A program made the position numbers and the translations under genes. The notes under the pieces are model-generated. The model made no database searches and was not told the origin of the DNA. It saw only the letters and a program-made list of their open reading frames with translations. Positions 56,577 through 64,000 of a DNA stretch of 64,000 nt are shown here, piece by piece. Numbering within the stretch: the first letter of the stretch is position 1; every line of letters starts with the position of its first letter. The DNA is from Chitinophaga oryzae (GTDB lineage Bacteria; Bacteroidota; Bacteroidia; Chitinophagales; Chitinophagaceae), in assembly GCF_012516375.2 (NCBI RefSeq), contig NZ_CP051204.2, positions 6,324,001 to 6,388,000 of the forward strand, given 5' to 3'.

Positions 56577-57206
56577 ATGTACAAGCACTCCAAGGAATCA
56601 CAAAGTACCCTTACACCGGAAACGGCGCTTCAGTATCTGAAAGAAGGCAACTTACGATTTGTTAACAATCTGAGAGCTAACCGGGATTTGTTGAGCCAGG
56701 TAAATGCCACAAGAGACGGGCAATATCCATTTGCGACCGTACTAAGTTGCATGGATTCACGCACTTCTGTGGAACTCATCTTTGACCAGGGATTAGGAGA
56801 TATATTCAGTATACGCATCGCTGGCAATGTCCTCAATCAGGACATCCTTGGCAGCATGGAATTCGGCACACAACTGGCCGGATCAAAAATAATCGTGATC
56901 CTGGGGCATACACAATGCGGCGCTATAAAAGGCGCCTGCGATGCCGTACATCTCGGTAACCTCACGCAATTATTAGACAAGATAAAGCCGGCTATTGACA
57001 GTGAAACAGCTACTCCTGCTGAAAACAGGACCGGGAAGAATACTGAATTTGTGACGAATGTAACTGAAAATAACGTGCGTCATGTAATGAAACAATTAAA
57101 AGCAGAAAGTCCCATTATAGCAGCACTGGCAGATAGCGGAGCAATAAAGATAATAGGTGGTATCTATCACCTCGAAACCGGGAAAGTGACTTTCTTTGAA
57201 GAGTAA
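56577..57206 (+). CDS. Beta-class carbonic anhydrase
   Basis: Cytoplasmic zinc enzyme of 209 aa interconverting CO2 and bicarbonate. The three zinc ligands are visible: C in LSCMDSR, H and C in GHTQCGA. The D-R dyad of MDSR is intact, and NLTQLLDKIKPA follows as in the family. The gene lies 118 nt after purE on the same strand. PurK consumes bicarbonate, so the position suggests local supply to purine synthesis, although the hairpin between the genes may uncouple expression. Confidence 0.94.
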   Translation: MYKHSKESQSTLTPETALQYLKEGNLRFVNNLRANRDLLSQVNATRDGQYPFATVLSCMDSRTSVELIFDQGLGDIFSIRIAGNVLNQDILGSMEFGTQLAGSKIIVILGHTQCGAIKGACDAVHLGNLTQLLDKIKPAIDSETATPAENRTGKNTEFVTNVTENNVRHVMKQLKAESPIIAALADSGAIKIIGGIYHLETGKVTFFEE

Positions 57207-57221
57207 TACCGCCCCCGTGAC

Positions 57222-57238
57222 AGGCAGCAAAGCTGCCT
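57222..57238 (+). terminator. Short hairpin after carbonic anhydrase
   Basis: AGGCAGC-AAA-GCTGCCT forms a perfect 7-bp stem with a three-base loop, 15 nt after the stop codon. There is no clear T-run after it, so termination is only probable. Confidence 0.45.
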
Positions 57239-57262
57239 CAGTCTACCACCTTCTGTAAACCA

Positions 57263-57297
57263 ACACATGTCGCAAAATGACATTTTGCGACATGTGT
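57263..57297. repeat. Perfect 35-bp palindrome
   Basis: ACACATGTCGCAAAATG is followed by a single A and then by its exact reverse complement. With almost no loop it suits a protein-binding site or cruciform better than a normal terminator. It lies 105 nt before the Crp-like regulator gene and after the carbonic anhydrase hairpin. Confidence 0.8.
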
Positions 57298-57402
57298 ATT
57301 ATATGAATTAAGCATTTACCTACCGCTGCGTAAAACTAACTTCCCGATTAAAACACAGATTCCGGTCAAAATGAGGGGGCACTACACATCAAATCATTTC
57401 AT

Positions 57403-57972
57403 ATGTATGAACAGTTGGTTAAATACATCACTGACAGGGTTCCGTTAGGTGAAGCCGAATTACAGCAGGTGCTTTCCTGTTTTAATCTCTTACAGGTAAA
57501 AAAGAATGAACTGGTAGGCAGGACGGGAGAACCGTCCAGGCGAATGTTTTTCGTCAACAAGGGATGTTTGCGCGTGTATTACATCAAACCCGACGGAAGA
57601 GAAGCCACACGCAGGTTTGCTTTCGAAAATTCCTTTTCCTCTTCGCTGACCTCTTTTATTGAAGGCACACTTCTCAAGGAAGATACGCAGGCGGTAGAGC
57701 CATCGGAATTACTGTACATCCACCGTGAAGATTTTTATGCCCTGGTGGATACGGTCCCCCGTTGGGGAATATTTTACCGTGGTTTCCTGGAACATGCTTA
57801 TTTAACCAACACAAAGAGACTGGAAGATTTTATCACCCTGAACCCACGCGAGCGTTATCAGCTGCTGCTGAAAGAAAACCCGCAAATGGTGCTGCGCTTA
57901 CCGAATAAGCTGGTGGCCAACTACCTCAATATTACCCAGGAGGCGCTCAGCCGGATAAAATCCGGGGCGTGA
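57403..57972 (+). CDS. Crp/Fnr-family transcriptional regulator
   Basis: Protein of 189 aa, the usual length of the short Bacteroidota Crp-like group. An N-terminal cyclic-nucleotide-binding type beta-barrel is visible (ELVGRTGEPSRRMFFVNKGCLRVYYI, then EATRRFAFENSF). A C-terminal helix-turn-helix follows (LPNKLVANYLNITQEALSRI). No iron-sulfur cysteine set is present, so an oxygen-sensing Fnr role is unlikely. The gene lies 67 nt before an amidohydrolase gene on the same strand and may control it. The palindrome at 57263-57297 could be its own operator. Confidence 0.88.
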   Translation: MYEQLVKYITDRVPLGEAELQQVLSCFNLLQVKKNELVGRTGEPSRRMFFVNKGCLRVYYIKPDGREATRRFAFENSFSSSLTSFIEGTLLKEDTQAVEPSELLYIHREDFYALVDTVPRWGIFYRGFLEHAYLTNTKRLEDFITLNPRERYQLLLKENPQMVLRLPNKLVANYLNITQEALSRIKSGA

Positions 57973-58039
57973 TTATTTGATCACGATCAATGATATCAAT
58001 ATCGGATAGCCGGATTTTTGCATTTCAATCCAATCAGCT

Positions 58040-58990
58040 ATGCGTATTATAACATTAGAAGAACACATTGTCTTGCCGGAGTTTGCCCATGAGATACAGC
58101 AATGGCCTTTGCCCGAGCAGGCATTGGATAAACTTGCCGACATCAGCGGCAACCGGTTAAAATCAATGGATGATAACGGTATCGATGTACAGGTATTGTC
58201 TGTAGTGGGAAGAGGCGCTGAAAGCCTGCCACCGGGGAAAGACCTCAAGTTCGCCGTCAGGTACAACGATCTCCTTGCCACAAAGACGGCCGCGCATCCT
58301 GCACGGTTTAAAGCGTTCGCACATTTGCCGATGTCCTCCCCTGAACTGGCAGCAAACGAGCTGGAGAGAGTGAAAGCAGAACATCGATTCTGCGGGGCGC
58401 TGATCAACGGGCTTACCAACGGTAAATTCCCGGACTATCCTGAATTCAGGCCATTGCTGCAGAAAGCCGAACAACTACAAATGCCGCTTTACCTGCATCC
58501 CGGCCTGCCGCCGGAAAGCGTGGCCGGCGCTTATTACAGCGACCTGCCGGGCGCCATGGGGACAATGCTGGCCTGCGGCGGCTGGGGCTGGCATTCGGAA
58601 ACAGCCTTGCAGGTGTTACGTTTAATTATCACCGGAACACTGGACCGTTACCCCCGGTTGAAGATCATCATTGGGCATATGGGAGAAATGATCCCCATGA
58701 TGATGTCCCGGCTGGACGAAAAATTCCCTGTCGGCAGCACCGGCTTTCATCAACGCCCCGTCAGCCAGACACTGCGGGACCAGGTACATATCACTACCAG
58801 CGGAATTTTTACGTTACCTCCGCTCATGGCTGCGCTGGGCACTTTTGGTATCGATAATGTGATGTTCTCTGTTGATTATCCTTTCAGTACAAACGAAGCC
58901 GGGAAACAACTACTGAACAGCATTCCGCTCCCGGCGGAAGAAGTAGCGAAGATAGCAGGGGGAAATGCGGAAAGGTTACTGGGTTTGTAA
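58040..58990 (+). CDS. ACMSD-family amidohydrolase/decarboxylase
   Basis: Metal-dependent amidohydrolase of 316 aa in the group with 2,3-dihydroxybenzoate and gamma-resorcylate decarboxylases. Likely metal and catalytic positions are LEEH near residue 9, H in LHPG, H in IIGHMGE and D in SVDYPF. Such enzymes decarboxylate aromatic acids; some members act as hydrolases, so the substrate is open. The start MRIITLEEH matches the family start. It follows the Crp-like regulator by 67 nt and converges on the azoreductase gene over a strong hairpin. Confidence 0.88.
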   Translation: MRIITLEEHIVLPEFAHEIQQWPLPEQALDKLADISGNRLKSMDDNGIDVQVLSVVGRGAESLPPGKDLKFAVRYNDLLATKTAAHPARFKAFAHLPMSSPELAANELERVKAEHRFCGALINGLTNGKFPDYPEFRPLLQKAEQLQMPLYLHPGLPPESVAGAYYSDLPGAMGTMLACGGWGWHSETALQVLRLIITGTLDRYPRLKIIIGHMGEMIPMMMSRLDEKFPVGSTGFHQRPVSQTLRDQVHITTSGIFTLPPLMAALGTFGIDNVMFSVDYPFSTNEAGKQLLNSIPLPAEEVAKIAGGNAERLLGL

Positions 58991-59010
58991 AACGCAACAG
59001 CTACAAGGCG

Positions 59011-59063
59011 GCGTTCCGAAGAAAGATGCGGCAGCACCGCTTCCGGGCCTTTCTTCAGAACGC
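59011..59063. terminator. Bidirectional terminator-like hairpin between convergent genes
   Basis: GCGTTCCGAAGAAAG at 59011-59025 pairs with CTTTCTTCAGAACGC at 59049-59063, 15-bp arms with one mismatch. The 23-nt loop holds a smaller GCGG/CCGC stem. It lies exactly between the amidohydrolase stop (58990) and the azoreductase stop (59069), as expected for a shared terminator. Confidence 0.6.
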
Positions 59064-59068
59064 TGCTT

Positions 59069-59677
59069 TCACACCGCTATCGCAATGCTTCCCTCCCCGT
59101 TCTCCAGCGCCGCTTCCGGCCCTATTACGGCCTGCCCTTCCGCTCTGAAAACGCCCGCCACATTCATCCCGATTAACGTGAGAAAGGAACGGACATAAGG
59201 TTCCGCGAAATCGTAAGTCTTCAATTCACCTTCGGAATAAATGCCGCCGGACGTAGTAGCGATATATGCCTGTTTGTCTTTCAACAACCCCTCCGGCAAC
59301 AGCCCTTTTCCTGTATACTTAAAGGTTATGCCCGCCCTGGTAATATGATCAAAATAGGCCTTCAGGGTAGAAGTAATCGCAAAGTTATACATCGGCGTTT
59401 CCACCACAAGGATATCTGCATCCTGTAGTTCTCTGATCGCCTCATCCGAATAGCGGATATTATCCAACTGTTCAGCTGTCCTGTCTTCAGCAGGTGTAAA
59501 AAAAGACTGAATGTGGGACTCATCGAGGTGAGGCGGCGGATCTTTGGCCAGATCACGTACCGTCACAAGACAGTCACCGTGCTTTTCTCTTATCTTCTCC
59601 ACAATAGCAGTCCCTAACTTTCTGCTAACGGAAGCATCCGTTCTCGGGCTGGAAATTACGTGCAATATCTTTTTCAT
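59069..59677 (-). CDS. azoR: FMN-dependent NADH:quinone oxidoreductase/azoreductase
   Basis: Flavodoxin-fold reductase of 202 aa with the AzoR pattern: MKKILHVISSPRTDASVSRKLG (FMN phosphate loop), ETPMYNFAITSTLKAYFDHI, FKYTGKGLLPEGLLKDKQ and TTSGGIYSEG. Family members use NAD(P)H to reduce quinones and azo compounds in two-electron steps, protecting against electrophiles. The open frame extends eight codons further upstream. The ATG at 59677 is chosen because MKKILHV is the conserved start and a purine-rich AAAAAGAA precedes it. It is divergent from an HxlR regulator, a pairing common for such stress reductases. Confidence 0.93.
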   Translation of the reverse strand: MKKILHVISSPRTDASVSRKLGTAIVEKIREKHGDCLVTVRDLAKDPPPHLDESHIQSFFTPAEDRTAEQLDNIRYSDEAIRELQDADILVVETPMYNFAITSTLKAYFDHITRAGITFKYTGKGLLPEGLLKDKQAYIATTSGGIYSEGELKTYDFAEPYVRSFLTLIGMNVAGVFRAEGQAVIGPEAALENGEGSIAIAV

Positions 59678-59722
59678 TTCTTTTTCAGTTTGACAAGCCA
59701 AAACTACCTACATTCGCTAACA

Positions 59723-59760
59723 AAAGGTTAGTAGTATACCAAAGGTTAGTAGTAACCTTT
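59723..59760. promoter_or_regulatory. Tandem operator in the azoR-hxlR divergent promoter
   Basis: The 14-mer AAAGGTTAGTAGTA occurs twice, at 59723-59736 and 59741-59754, a period of 18 nt. The second copy is part of a perfect inverted repeat, AAAGGTTA, GTAG, then TAACCTTT (59741-59760). The first is an imperfect version ending TATACC. Two such sites between azoR and an HxlR gene are the expected place for that regulator to bind. Confidence 0.65.
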
Positions 59761-59784
59761 ATGTTATCTAAACCGGAAAAGCAT

Positions 59785-60162
59785 ATGAAAAAAACAGACT
59801 CACGACAGGTGGAATGTGCCGCCCATCTGGCTTCCGTAGAAGATGCCATCTACGTGCTCGGAGGTAAATGGAAGCTTCGCATCATGATTGCCCTGGTCTC
59901 CGGCTACCATCGGTTTAACGAATTGCAGCGTACCATTACGGGGATCTCAGCAAGGATACTGTCATCTGAACTGAAATCACTGGAACTGAACGGACTGGTA
60001 AAAAGAGTGGTAAAAGCAGATCAGACACCGGTACTCGTGGAATATTTACCGACGGAATATGCAGAAACGCTGAAAGAAGTAATCACCGTGCTGGGAAACT
60101 GGGGATTAAAACATAAAAAAAGGATTACAGGAAAGACACAAAACAGTTCACAACCTTCTTAA
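59785..60162 (+). CDS. HxlR-family winged-helix regulator
   Basis: Protein of 125 aa with the HxlR domain: an N-terminal cysteine (VECAAH), then VLGGKWKLRIMIAL, GYHRFNELQRTITGISARILSSELKSLE and the wing LVKRVVKADQTPVLVEY. These dimeric repressors sense electrophiles or redox state, often through that cysteine. An upstream ATG at 59761 is in frame, but it abuts the operator palindrome. The ATG at 59785 has the purine-rich GGAAAAG just before it and is preferred. It probably represses the divergent azoreductase gene and itself through the sites at 59723-59760. Confidence 0.9.
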   Translation: MKKTDSRQVECAAHLASVEDAIYVLGGKWKLRIMIALVSGYHRFNELQRTITGISARILSSELKSLELNGLVKRVVKADQTPVLVEYLPTEYAETLKEVITVLGNWGLKHKKRITGKTQNSSQPS

Positions 60163-60578
60163 CTCAAAATAACTGCGGATATCCGGAAGTCCGGTTTCCT
60201 TTGCCATATAGTCTCCGCCGAATTCCCTCCCTTATACAGCCTGTTCAGCGCGGTCCTTTGATCTTCGGAGACCGCCGGTCCCGCTTCAGGACAGTCTTTT
60301 AACCATGCCGGCCGCTGCACAAAAGCGTTATTTCGATATAGTATAAGCAACCTTTTTCTGCCCGTTTTCCTGTTTTTTAACATAGGTCAAAAATCATCTT
60401 CTTCCGCTGACTGAATTTTGCATCATGATTTAAAGCAATGAACATGGATATGCACCATCACCCACCACTCTAAACTCTCCCGGCCAATACAACGCAGCCA
60501 CCAATGAACAGGTTTCCAACCTGACTGGCGGAGCCTTGCGCGTCAACGATTAAAACAACCTTCAAACAATAACATTTC
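60163..60578. other. Gene-poor region before the efflux operon
   Basis: 416 nt without a convincing gene. A 74-codon minus-strand frame (60383-60159) has no recognisable domain and overlaps the end of the HxlR gene. The promoter of the efflux operon must lie here, but no clear TAnnTTTG element precedes 60579. Confidence 0.5.
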
Positions 60579-61913
60579 ATGATACTGACAAAATTGATTC
60601 ACAAAGCATGGCTGCTATACATGGCAGCAGGTATGGGCGTGGTTTCAGTGCATGCACAGCCCCGCATACTTACTGTGGACCAGGCTATCTCTATGGCGCT
60701 GTCCAACAGCCATGTATTAAAACTGGACCAGGCGAAAGTTGACCTTGCCATCAGTAAATACAACCAGGCGAAAGACATGTCACTGCCGGCCGGTAGCGCA
60801 AGCGCCACCTTCTCCCACGCGGAGATTCCCGCTCACCGCATCAACCTGGGCTCCCTGGACTGGACGCTGCCCGAAAGGGCTGATTCCTACGTTGGCAGCG
60901 CATCCCTGACGGAAACCATTTTCGATGGCTTCAAACTGAAGTATGCCCGGCAGTCTACCCGGCTGTTGGCAGAAATCGCGAAGACGGATGTCTCCCTCCA
61001 TAAAGAGGAGGTGATATATACCGCCGTTCAGATGTACTTTAACCTCTACAAAATCGTACGAAGCCGGCAAATCGTTCAGCAGAACATCATCGCCATTGAC
61101 AGCCTGATTTGCCAGGCAGAACAATTCTACCGGCATGGGGTCGTTACAAAGAATGACGTACTCCGGTTCAAACTGCAAAAATCAGCTGCCGCCATCATGG
61201 CTTCTGACCTGGAAGCCAACCGCAGCGTAGCTTGTTACAATATGGCCGTCTTACTGGGATTACCGGAAGACAGCGACTTTCAACCCGCATTGACCGTCCC
61301 GGAAAAAGACGCTGCCGCCTCCCTGCATCAATATCTTGATATCGCATTATCGGAAAGAAAAGAGCTGCAACAAAACAGCTTGCAATCCCAGGCAGATCAG
61401 CTGTCTTATAAAACCGTAAAAGCGGCGGTATTGCCCAAATTGTCTGCCAATGCAGGGGTAAAGTACATCCATGCCGGTGCGGCTTTTATTCCGGAGAGCG
61501 GAAGTTTTATCTCCCCGTTTTCAGCAGGCGCCACCCTGTCCTGGAATTTCTCCACGCTATGGACCAACAAAAACAGGCTGTCGGAAACAAGGGTACAGCA
61601 GCAGGAGACTATCATCGCCCGGGATATCTGGACAGACAAGATCCGGACAGAAGTGAACCAGGCCTACCACATCTATCTGCAGGCACTGCATAAAGTGAGC
61701 CTGTTGCAATCGGCTATCGAAGAGGCTACGGAGAACGACCGTATGCAGGCCGACCGTTACAAAAATAACGTCACCACGGTTACAGAGCGCGTGGATGCGG
61801 ACACTAAACTTTACCAGGCGCTTACCGACATGGAAATCGCCCGTGCCGATACGCAGCTGGCCTGGTACCGGCTCCTGAAGACAACCGGCACCATCGCTGT
61901 TATTCATCAATAA
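60579..61913 (+). CDS. TolC-family outer-membrane efflux protein
   Basis: Outer-membrane factor of 444 aa. Residues 1-27 form a signal peptide (LLYMAAGMGVVSVHA, cut before QP). Two TolC repeats follow, each with long helices for the periplasmic tunnel: around LTVDQAISMALSNSHVLKLDQAKVDLA and around YLDIALSERKELQQNSLQSQADQLSYK. Strand-rich parts (NLGSLDWTLPERADSYVGSASLTETIFDG; AGATLSWNFSTLW) match the barrel segments. It is the first gene of a three-gene tripartite pump; the adaptor gene follows after 23 nt. Confidence 0.92.
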   Translation: MILTKLIHKAWLLYMAAGMGVVSVHAQPRILTVDQAISMALSNSHVLKLDQAKVDLAISKYNQAKDMSLPAGSASATFSHAEIPAHRINLGSLDWTLPERADSYVGSASLTETIFDGFKLKYARQSTRLLAEIAKTDVSLHKEEVIYTAVQMYFNLYKIVRSRQIVQQNIIAIDSLICQAEQFYRHGVVTKNDVLRFKLQKSAAAIMASDLEANRSVACYNMAVLLGLPEDSDFQPALTVPEKDAAASLHQYLDIALSERKELQQNSLQSQADQLSYKTVKAAVLPKLSANAGVKYIHAGAAFIPESGSFISPFSAGATLSWNFSTLWTNKNRLSETRVQQQETIIARDIWTDKIRTEVNQAYHIYLQALHKVSLLQSAIEEATENDRMQADRYKNNVTTVTERVDADTKLYQALTDMEIARADTQLAWYRLLKTTGTIAVIHQ

Positions 61914-61936
61914 TTCAACCCAATCAATATTAAACA

Positions 61937-62977
61937 ATGGAAGCCAATACACAACGACGGAAAAAATATATCGTGCCAACTATCCTGGTGATCGTCATCA
62001 TTACAGGCAGCATTTTCGGCATACAACAATATACCTACTACCAAAGCCATGAAGACACAGACGACGCACAGGTAGATGGCGATCTGAGTGCTGTGGTAAC
62101 GCGCGTTGGCGGCTACATAGACTCCATCGGATTTGAGGACAACCAGCGCGTCAGCAAAGGACAGCTGCTGGTAAAGCTCGAAGACAACGAATATCGCCTC
62201 AAACTGGCGCAGGCGCTCGCCGCCCAAAAAACGGCGGGCTCAAAGATCGGCGTGTCACAAACACAGGTCACCGCAATGGAAGCAGCAGCCCTGGGCTACA
62301 AGGCACAGGTAGACGGCGCCAAAGCAAGGCTATGGCAGGCTTCGCAGGATTACGAACGTTATGCCGCCCTGGTTAAAAGCGGCTCCGTTCCCCAACAAAC
62401 CTTCGACAAAGCCAGGGCAGAACGCGATGCAGCACAAGCTGCGTGTCAATCCGCACAGGAACAATATAAAACCGCCGTTGCAAAGATTATTAACAGCCGC
62501 TCAGAACTGAACGTCGCCAATGTAGCAACAGACCAGCACCAGGCAGATGTGGATTACGCCAGGCTGCTCCTCTCCTACACGCAGATCAACGCGCCGGTTT
62601 CCGGTATTGTCACCAGGCGCCGCGTACAAATGGGGCAGTTACTGCAACCCGGACAAACACTGTTTGCCGTGGTAGATGAACACAACCTCTACGTAACGGC
62701 CAATTTCAAGGAAACCCAGATGCAGCACATACATCCGGGCCAGAAAGCGGAGATCACCGTAGACGCGTTCCCCCAGGAACCGGTGCAGGGCATGGTGTAC
62801 AACTACGCAGGCACAACAGGCGCAAAGATGTCGCTGCTACCGCCTGACAATGCCACGGGCAACTTTGTGAAAGTAGTACAGCGGATTCCCGTAAAAATAA
62901 AAATCGACGCCTCCCCGGAATTCCTGAAGAAGATACGGCCGGGTATGAACGTAGAGGTAAGTGTGTTCACCAAATAA
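61937..62977 (+). CDS. HlyD/EmrA-family membrane-fusion protein
   Basis: Periplasmic adaptor of 346 aa, anchored by one N-terminal membrane helix (TILVIVIITGSIFGI, about residues 15-31). The EmrA pattern is clear: DTDDAQVDGDLSAVVTRVGGYI as the first lipoyl half, a long coiled coil rich in A and Q (about residues 85-200), and INAPVSGIVTRRRVQMGQLLQPG as the second half. A beta-barrel domain follows to PGMNVEVSVFTK. It connects the inner-membrane transporter with the TolC protein. The transporter gene begins 9 nt downstream. Confidence 0.94.
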   Translation: MEANTQRRKKYIVPTILVIVIITGSIFGIQQYTYYQSHEDTDDAQVDGDLSAVVTRVGGYIDSIGFEDNQRVSKGQLLVKLEDNEYRLKLAQALAAQKTAGSKIGVSQTQVTAMEAAALGYKAQVDGAKARLWQASQDYERYAALVKSGSVPQQTFDKARAERDAAQAACQSAQEQYKTAVAKIINSRSELNVANVATDQHQADVDYARLLLSYTQINAPVSGIVTRRRVQMGQLLQPGQTLFAVVDEHNLYVTANFKETQMQHIHPGQKAEITVDAFPQEPVQGMVYNYAGTTGAKMSLLPPDNATGNFVKVVQRIPVKIKIDASPEFLKKIRPGMNVEVSVFTK

Positions 62978-62986
62978 ATCAGGTTT

Positions 62987-64000
62987 ATGGCTGAAAAAGG
63001 CTTCAGAAAATGGATTATTACGTTTACGATGGTATTGTCCTGCATGCTGGAATTTCTGGATACCACTATCGTCAACGTAGCGATACCACACATACAAGGC
63101 AATATGGGAGCCACACTGGAAGATGTGGCCTGGGTGTCTACCGGCTACGCCATTGCCAATGTCATCATCCTTCCGATGTCGGGATGGCTGGGCAGCCGCT
63201 TCGGCAGGAAGAACTACTTCCTGTTTTCCATTATCCTGTTTACCATCGCTTCCATGTTATGCGGCAACGCACATACGTTAGGTGAACTGATCGCCTTCAG
63301 GATACTGCAGGGCCTTGCCGGCGGCGGACTGATCTCCAACGCGCAGGCGATCCTGTTGGAGACATGGCCACCTGAAGAAAGAGGGACCGCCACCGCCATT
63401 TTTGGTTTCGGCGCAGTCGTAGGCCCTACCGTCGCTCCGGCGCTGGGCGGCTATCTGACTGATCATCTGTCGTGGCCATGGGTATTTTACATCAACCTGC
63501 CACTGGGTATCCTTGCGGCTATTCTTACCTATCAGTACGTAAAAGCCACTCCCAAAGAAAACACGGGGAAACCTGTTGACTGGTGGGGCATTTTGTTGCT
63601 GACCATTGCCGTCGGCAGCCTGCAGACCGTACTTGAAAAAGGGGAAGAGAAAGACTGGTTTGCCACGAAATATATTATTGTCCTGAGTGTTGCCACTGTA
63701 ATAGGAACACTGTTGTTTATCTGGAGAGAAAATACCACTGATCACCCGGTAGTGAACCTGAAGTTATTCCGGTATAAGAGTTTCTCCGCCGGCATGGTCA
63801 CCTCTTTCCTGTTTGGTATCGGTCTGTACGGCTCTGTTTTTGTGTTCCCGCAGTTTTGTCAAAGCGTGCTGGGGTTTTCGGCACAGCAGACAGGCTTCCT
63901 CCTGCTACCGGGCCAGATATTCACGGTCGCGCTGATGCCTGCCGTAGGTAAGCTGCTCAGGAAAGGCGTGCCTGCACAGGTATTTGTTATTGCCGGCTTT
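62987..64000 (+). CDS. EmrB/QacA-type MFS drug transporter, 3' end missing
   Basis: Inner-membrane proton antiporter of the 14-helix DHA2 group; the first 338 codons are present and the gene runs off the right edge. Signatures are LEFLDTTIVNVAIPHI in helix 1, WVSTGYAIANVIILPMSGWLGSRFGRK (motif A region) and FRILQGLAGGGL. GFGAVVGPTVAPALGGYL is motif C, typical of antiporters. It starts 9 nt after the adaptor gene, completing a TolC-EmrA-EmrB type pump. Its substrate is unknown; the redox-stress pair next to it suggests toxic aromatics, but export of the lipopeptide cannot be excluded. Confidence 0.93.
   Translation, partial: MAEKGFRKWIITFTMVLSCMLEFLDTTIVNVAIPHIQGNMGATLEDVAWVSTGYAIANVIILPMSGWLGSRFGRKNYFLFSIILFTIASMLCGNAHTLGELIAFRILQGLAGGGLISNAQAILLETWPPEERGTATAIFGFGAVVGPTVAPALGGYLTDHLSWPWVFYINLPLGILAAILTYQYVKATPKENTGKPVDWWGILLLTIAVGSLQTVLEKGEEKDWFATKYIIVLSVATVIGTLLFIWRENTTDHPVVNLKLFRYKSFSAGMVTSFLFGIGLYGSVFVFPQFCQSVLGFSAQQTGFLLLPGQIFTVALMPAVGKLLRKGVPAQVFVIAGF

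Noticed and set aside
60159..60383. 74-codon minus-strand frame between the HxlR and TolC genes
   Set aside because: It overlaps the HxlR stop, has no domain and no promoter signal. It could be a small gene, but nothing supports it.

Overview
This window looks like a chromosome segment of a Bacteroidota bacterium, most plausibly a Chitinophaga-type soil member. The reasons are the purK-purE-carbonic anhydrase set, starts that mostly lack a Shine-Dalgarno, a TAnnTTTG-type -7 element before purK, the Crp/HxlR/TetR regulator types, and a very large lipopeptide NRPS locus. The taxonomic call is inference from gene style, not from a marker gene.

Positions 1-53142 are one large non-ribosomal lipopeptide locus, cut off at the left edge. 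Transcription is mostly on the minus strand, right to left. A glycosyltransferase (53142-51931) and an exported M28 peptidase (51897-50857) come first. Next is a giant synthetase that starts with a fatty acyl-AMP ligase and ACP, read as two open frames (50790-43291 and 43294-35057) because one C is missing from a C-run at 43329-43333. Then come a two-module NRPS (35024-27930) and a protein joining a dead adenylation half-domain to a PRMT-like methyltransferase (27902-25818). One NRPS subunit is on the plus strand (21133-25779). A second minus-strand run follows: an A-T-E subunit (20390-16497), a two-module subunit with an adenylation domain nested inside another (16488-8413), a two-module subunit whose first A domain has a threonine code (8376-523), and the start of a NodU/CmcH-type carbamoyltransferase (520-1).

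Inferred assembly order: FAAL/ACP loads a fatty acid; four residues are added by the giant synthetase, two by the next subunit, then one each by the plus-strand and the A-T-E subunit, then two and two. That gives at least twelve residues, one of them epimerised. No thioesterase is visible, and the last synthetase ends in a full C domain, so the line probably continues beyond the left edge. Glycosyl, carbamoyl and methyl decoration are suggested by the neighbouring enzymes. Modules 2 and 3 are nearly identical 3.09-kb tandem copies, and the C domain plus the start of the A domain of module 4 is a third copy.

Positions 54035-64000 are ordinary genes. They include a TetR regulator, purK and purE with a beta-carbonic anhydrase, a Crp-like regulator, and an ACMSD-family amidohydrolase. 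An azoreductase and an HxlR regulator diverge over a tandem operator. A TolC-HlyD-EmrB efflux operon follows and is cut by the right edge.

The most unusual signals are the adenylation domain nested between the A8 and A9 motifs of another, a decayed version of the same architecture in the plus-strand subunit, and the pseudo-adenylation/PRMT-like fusion.
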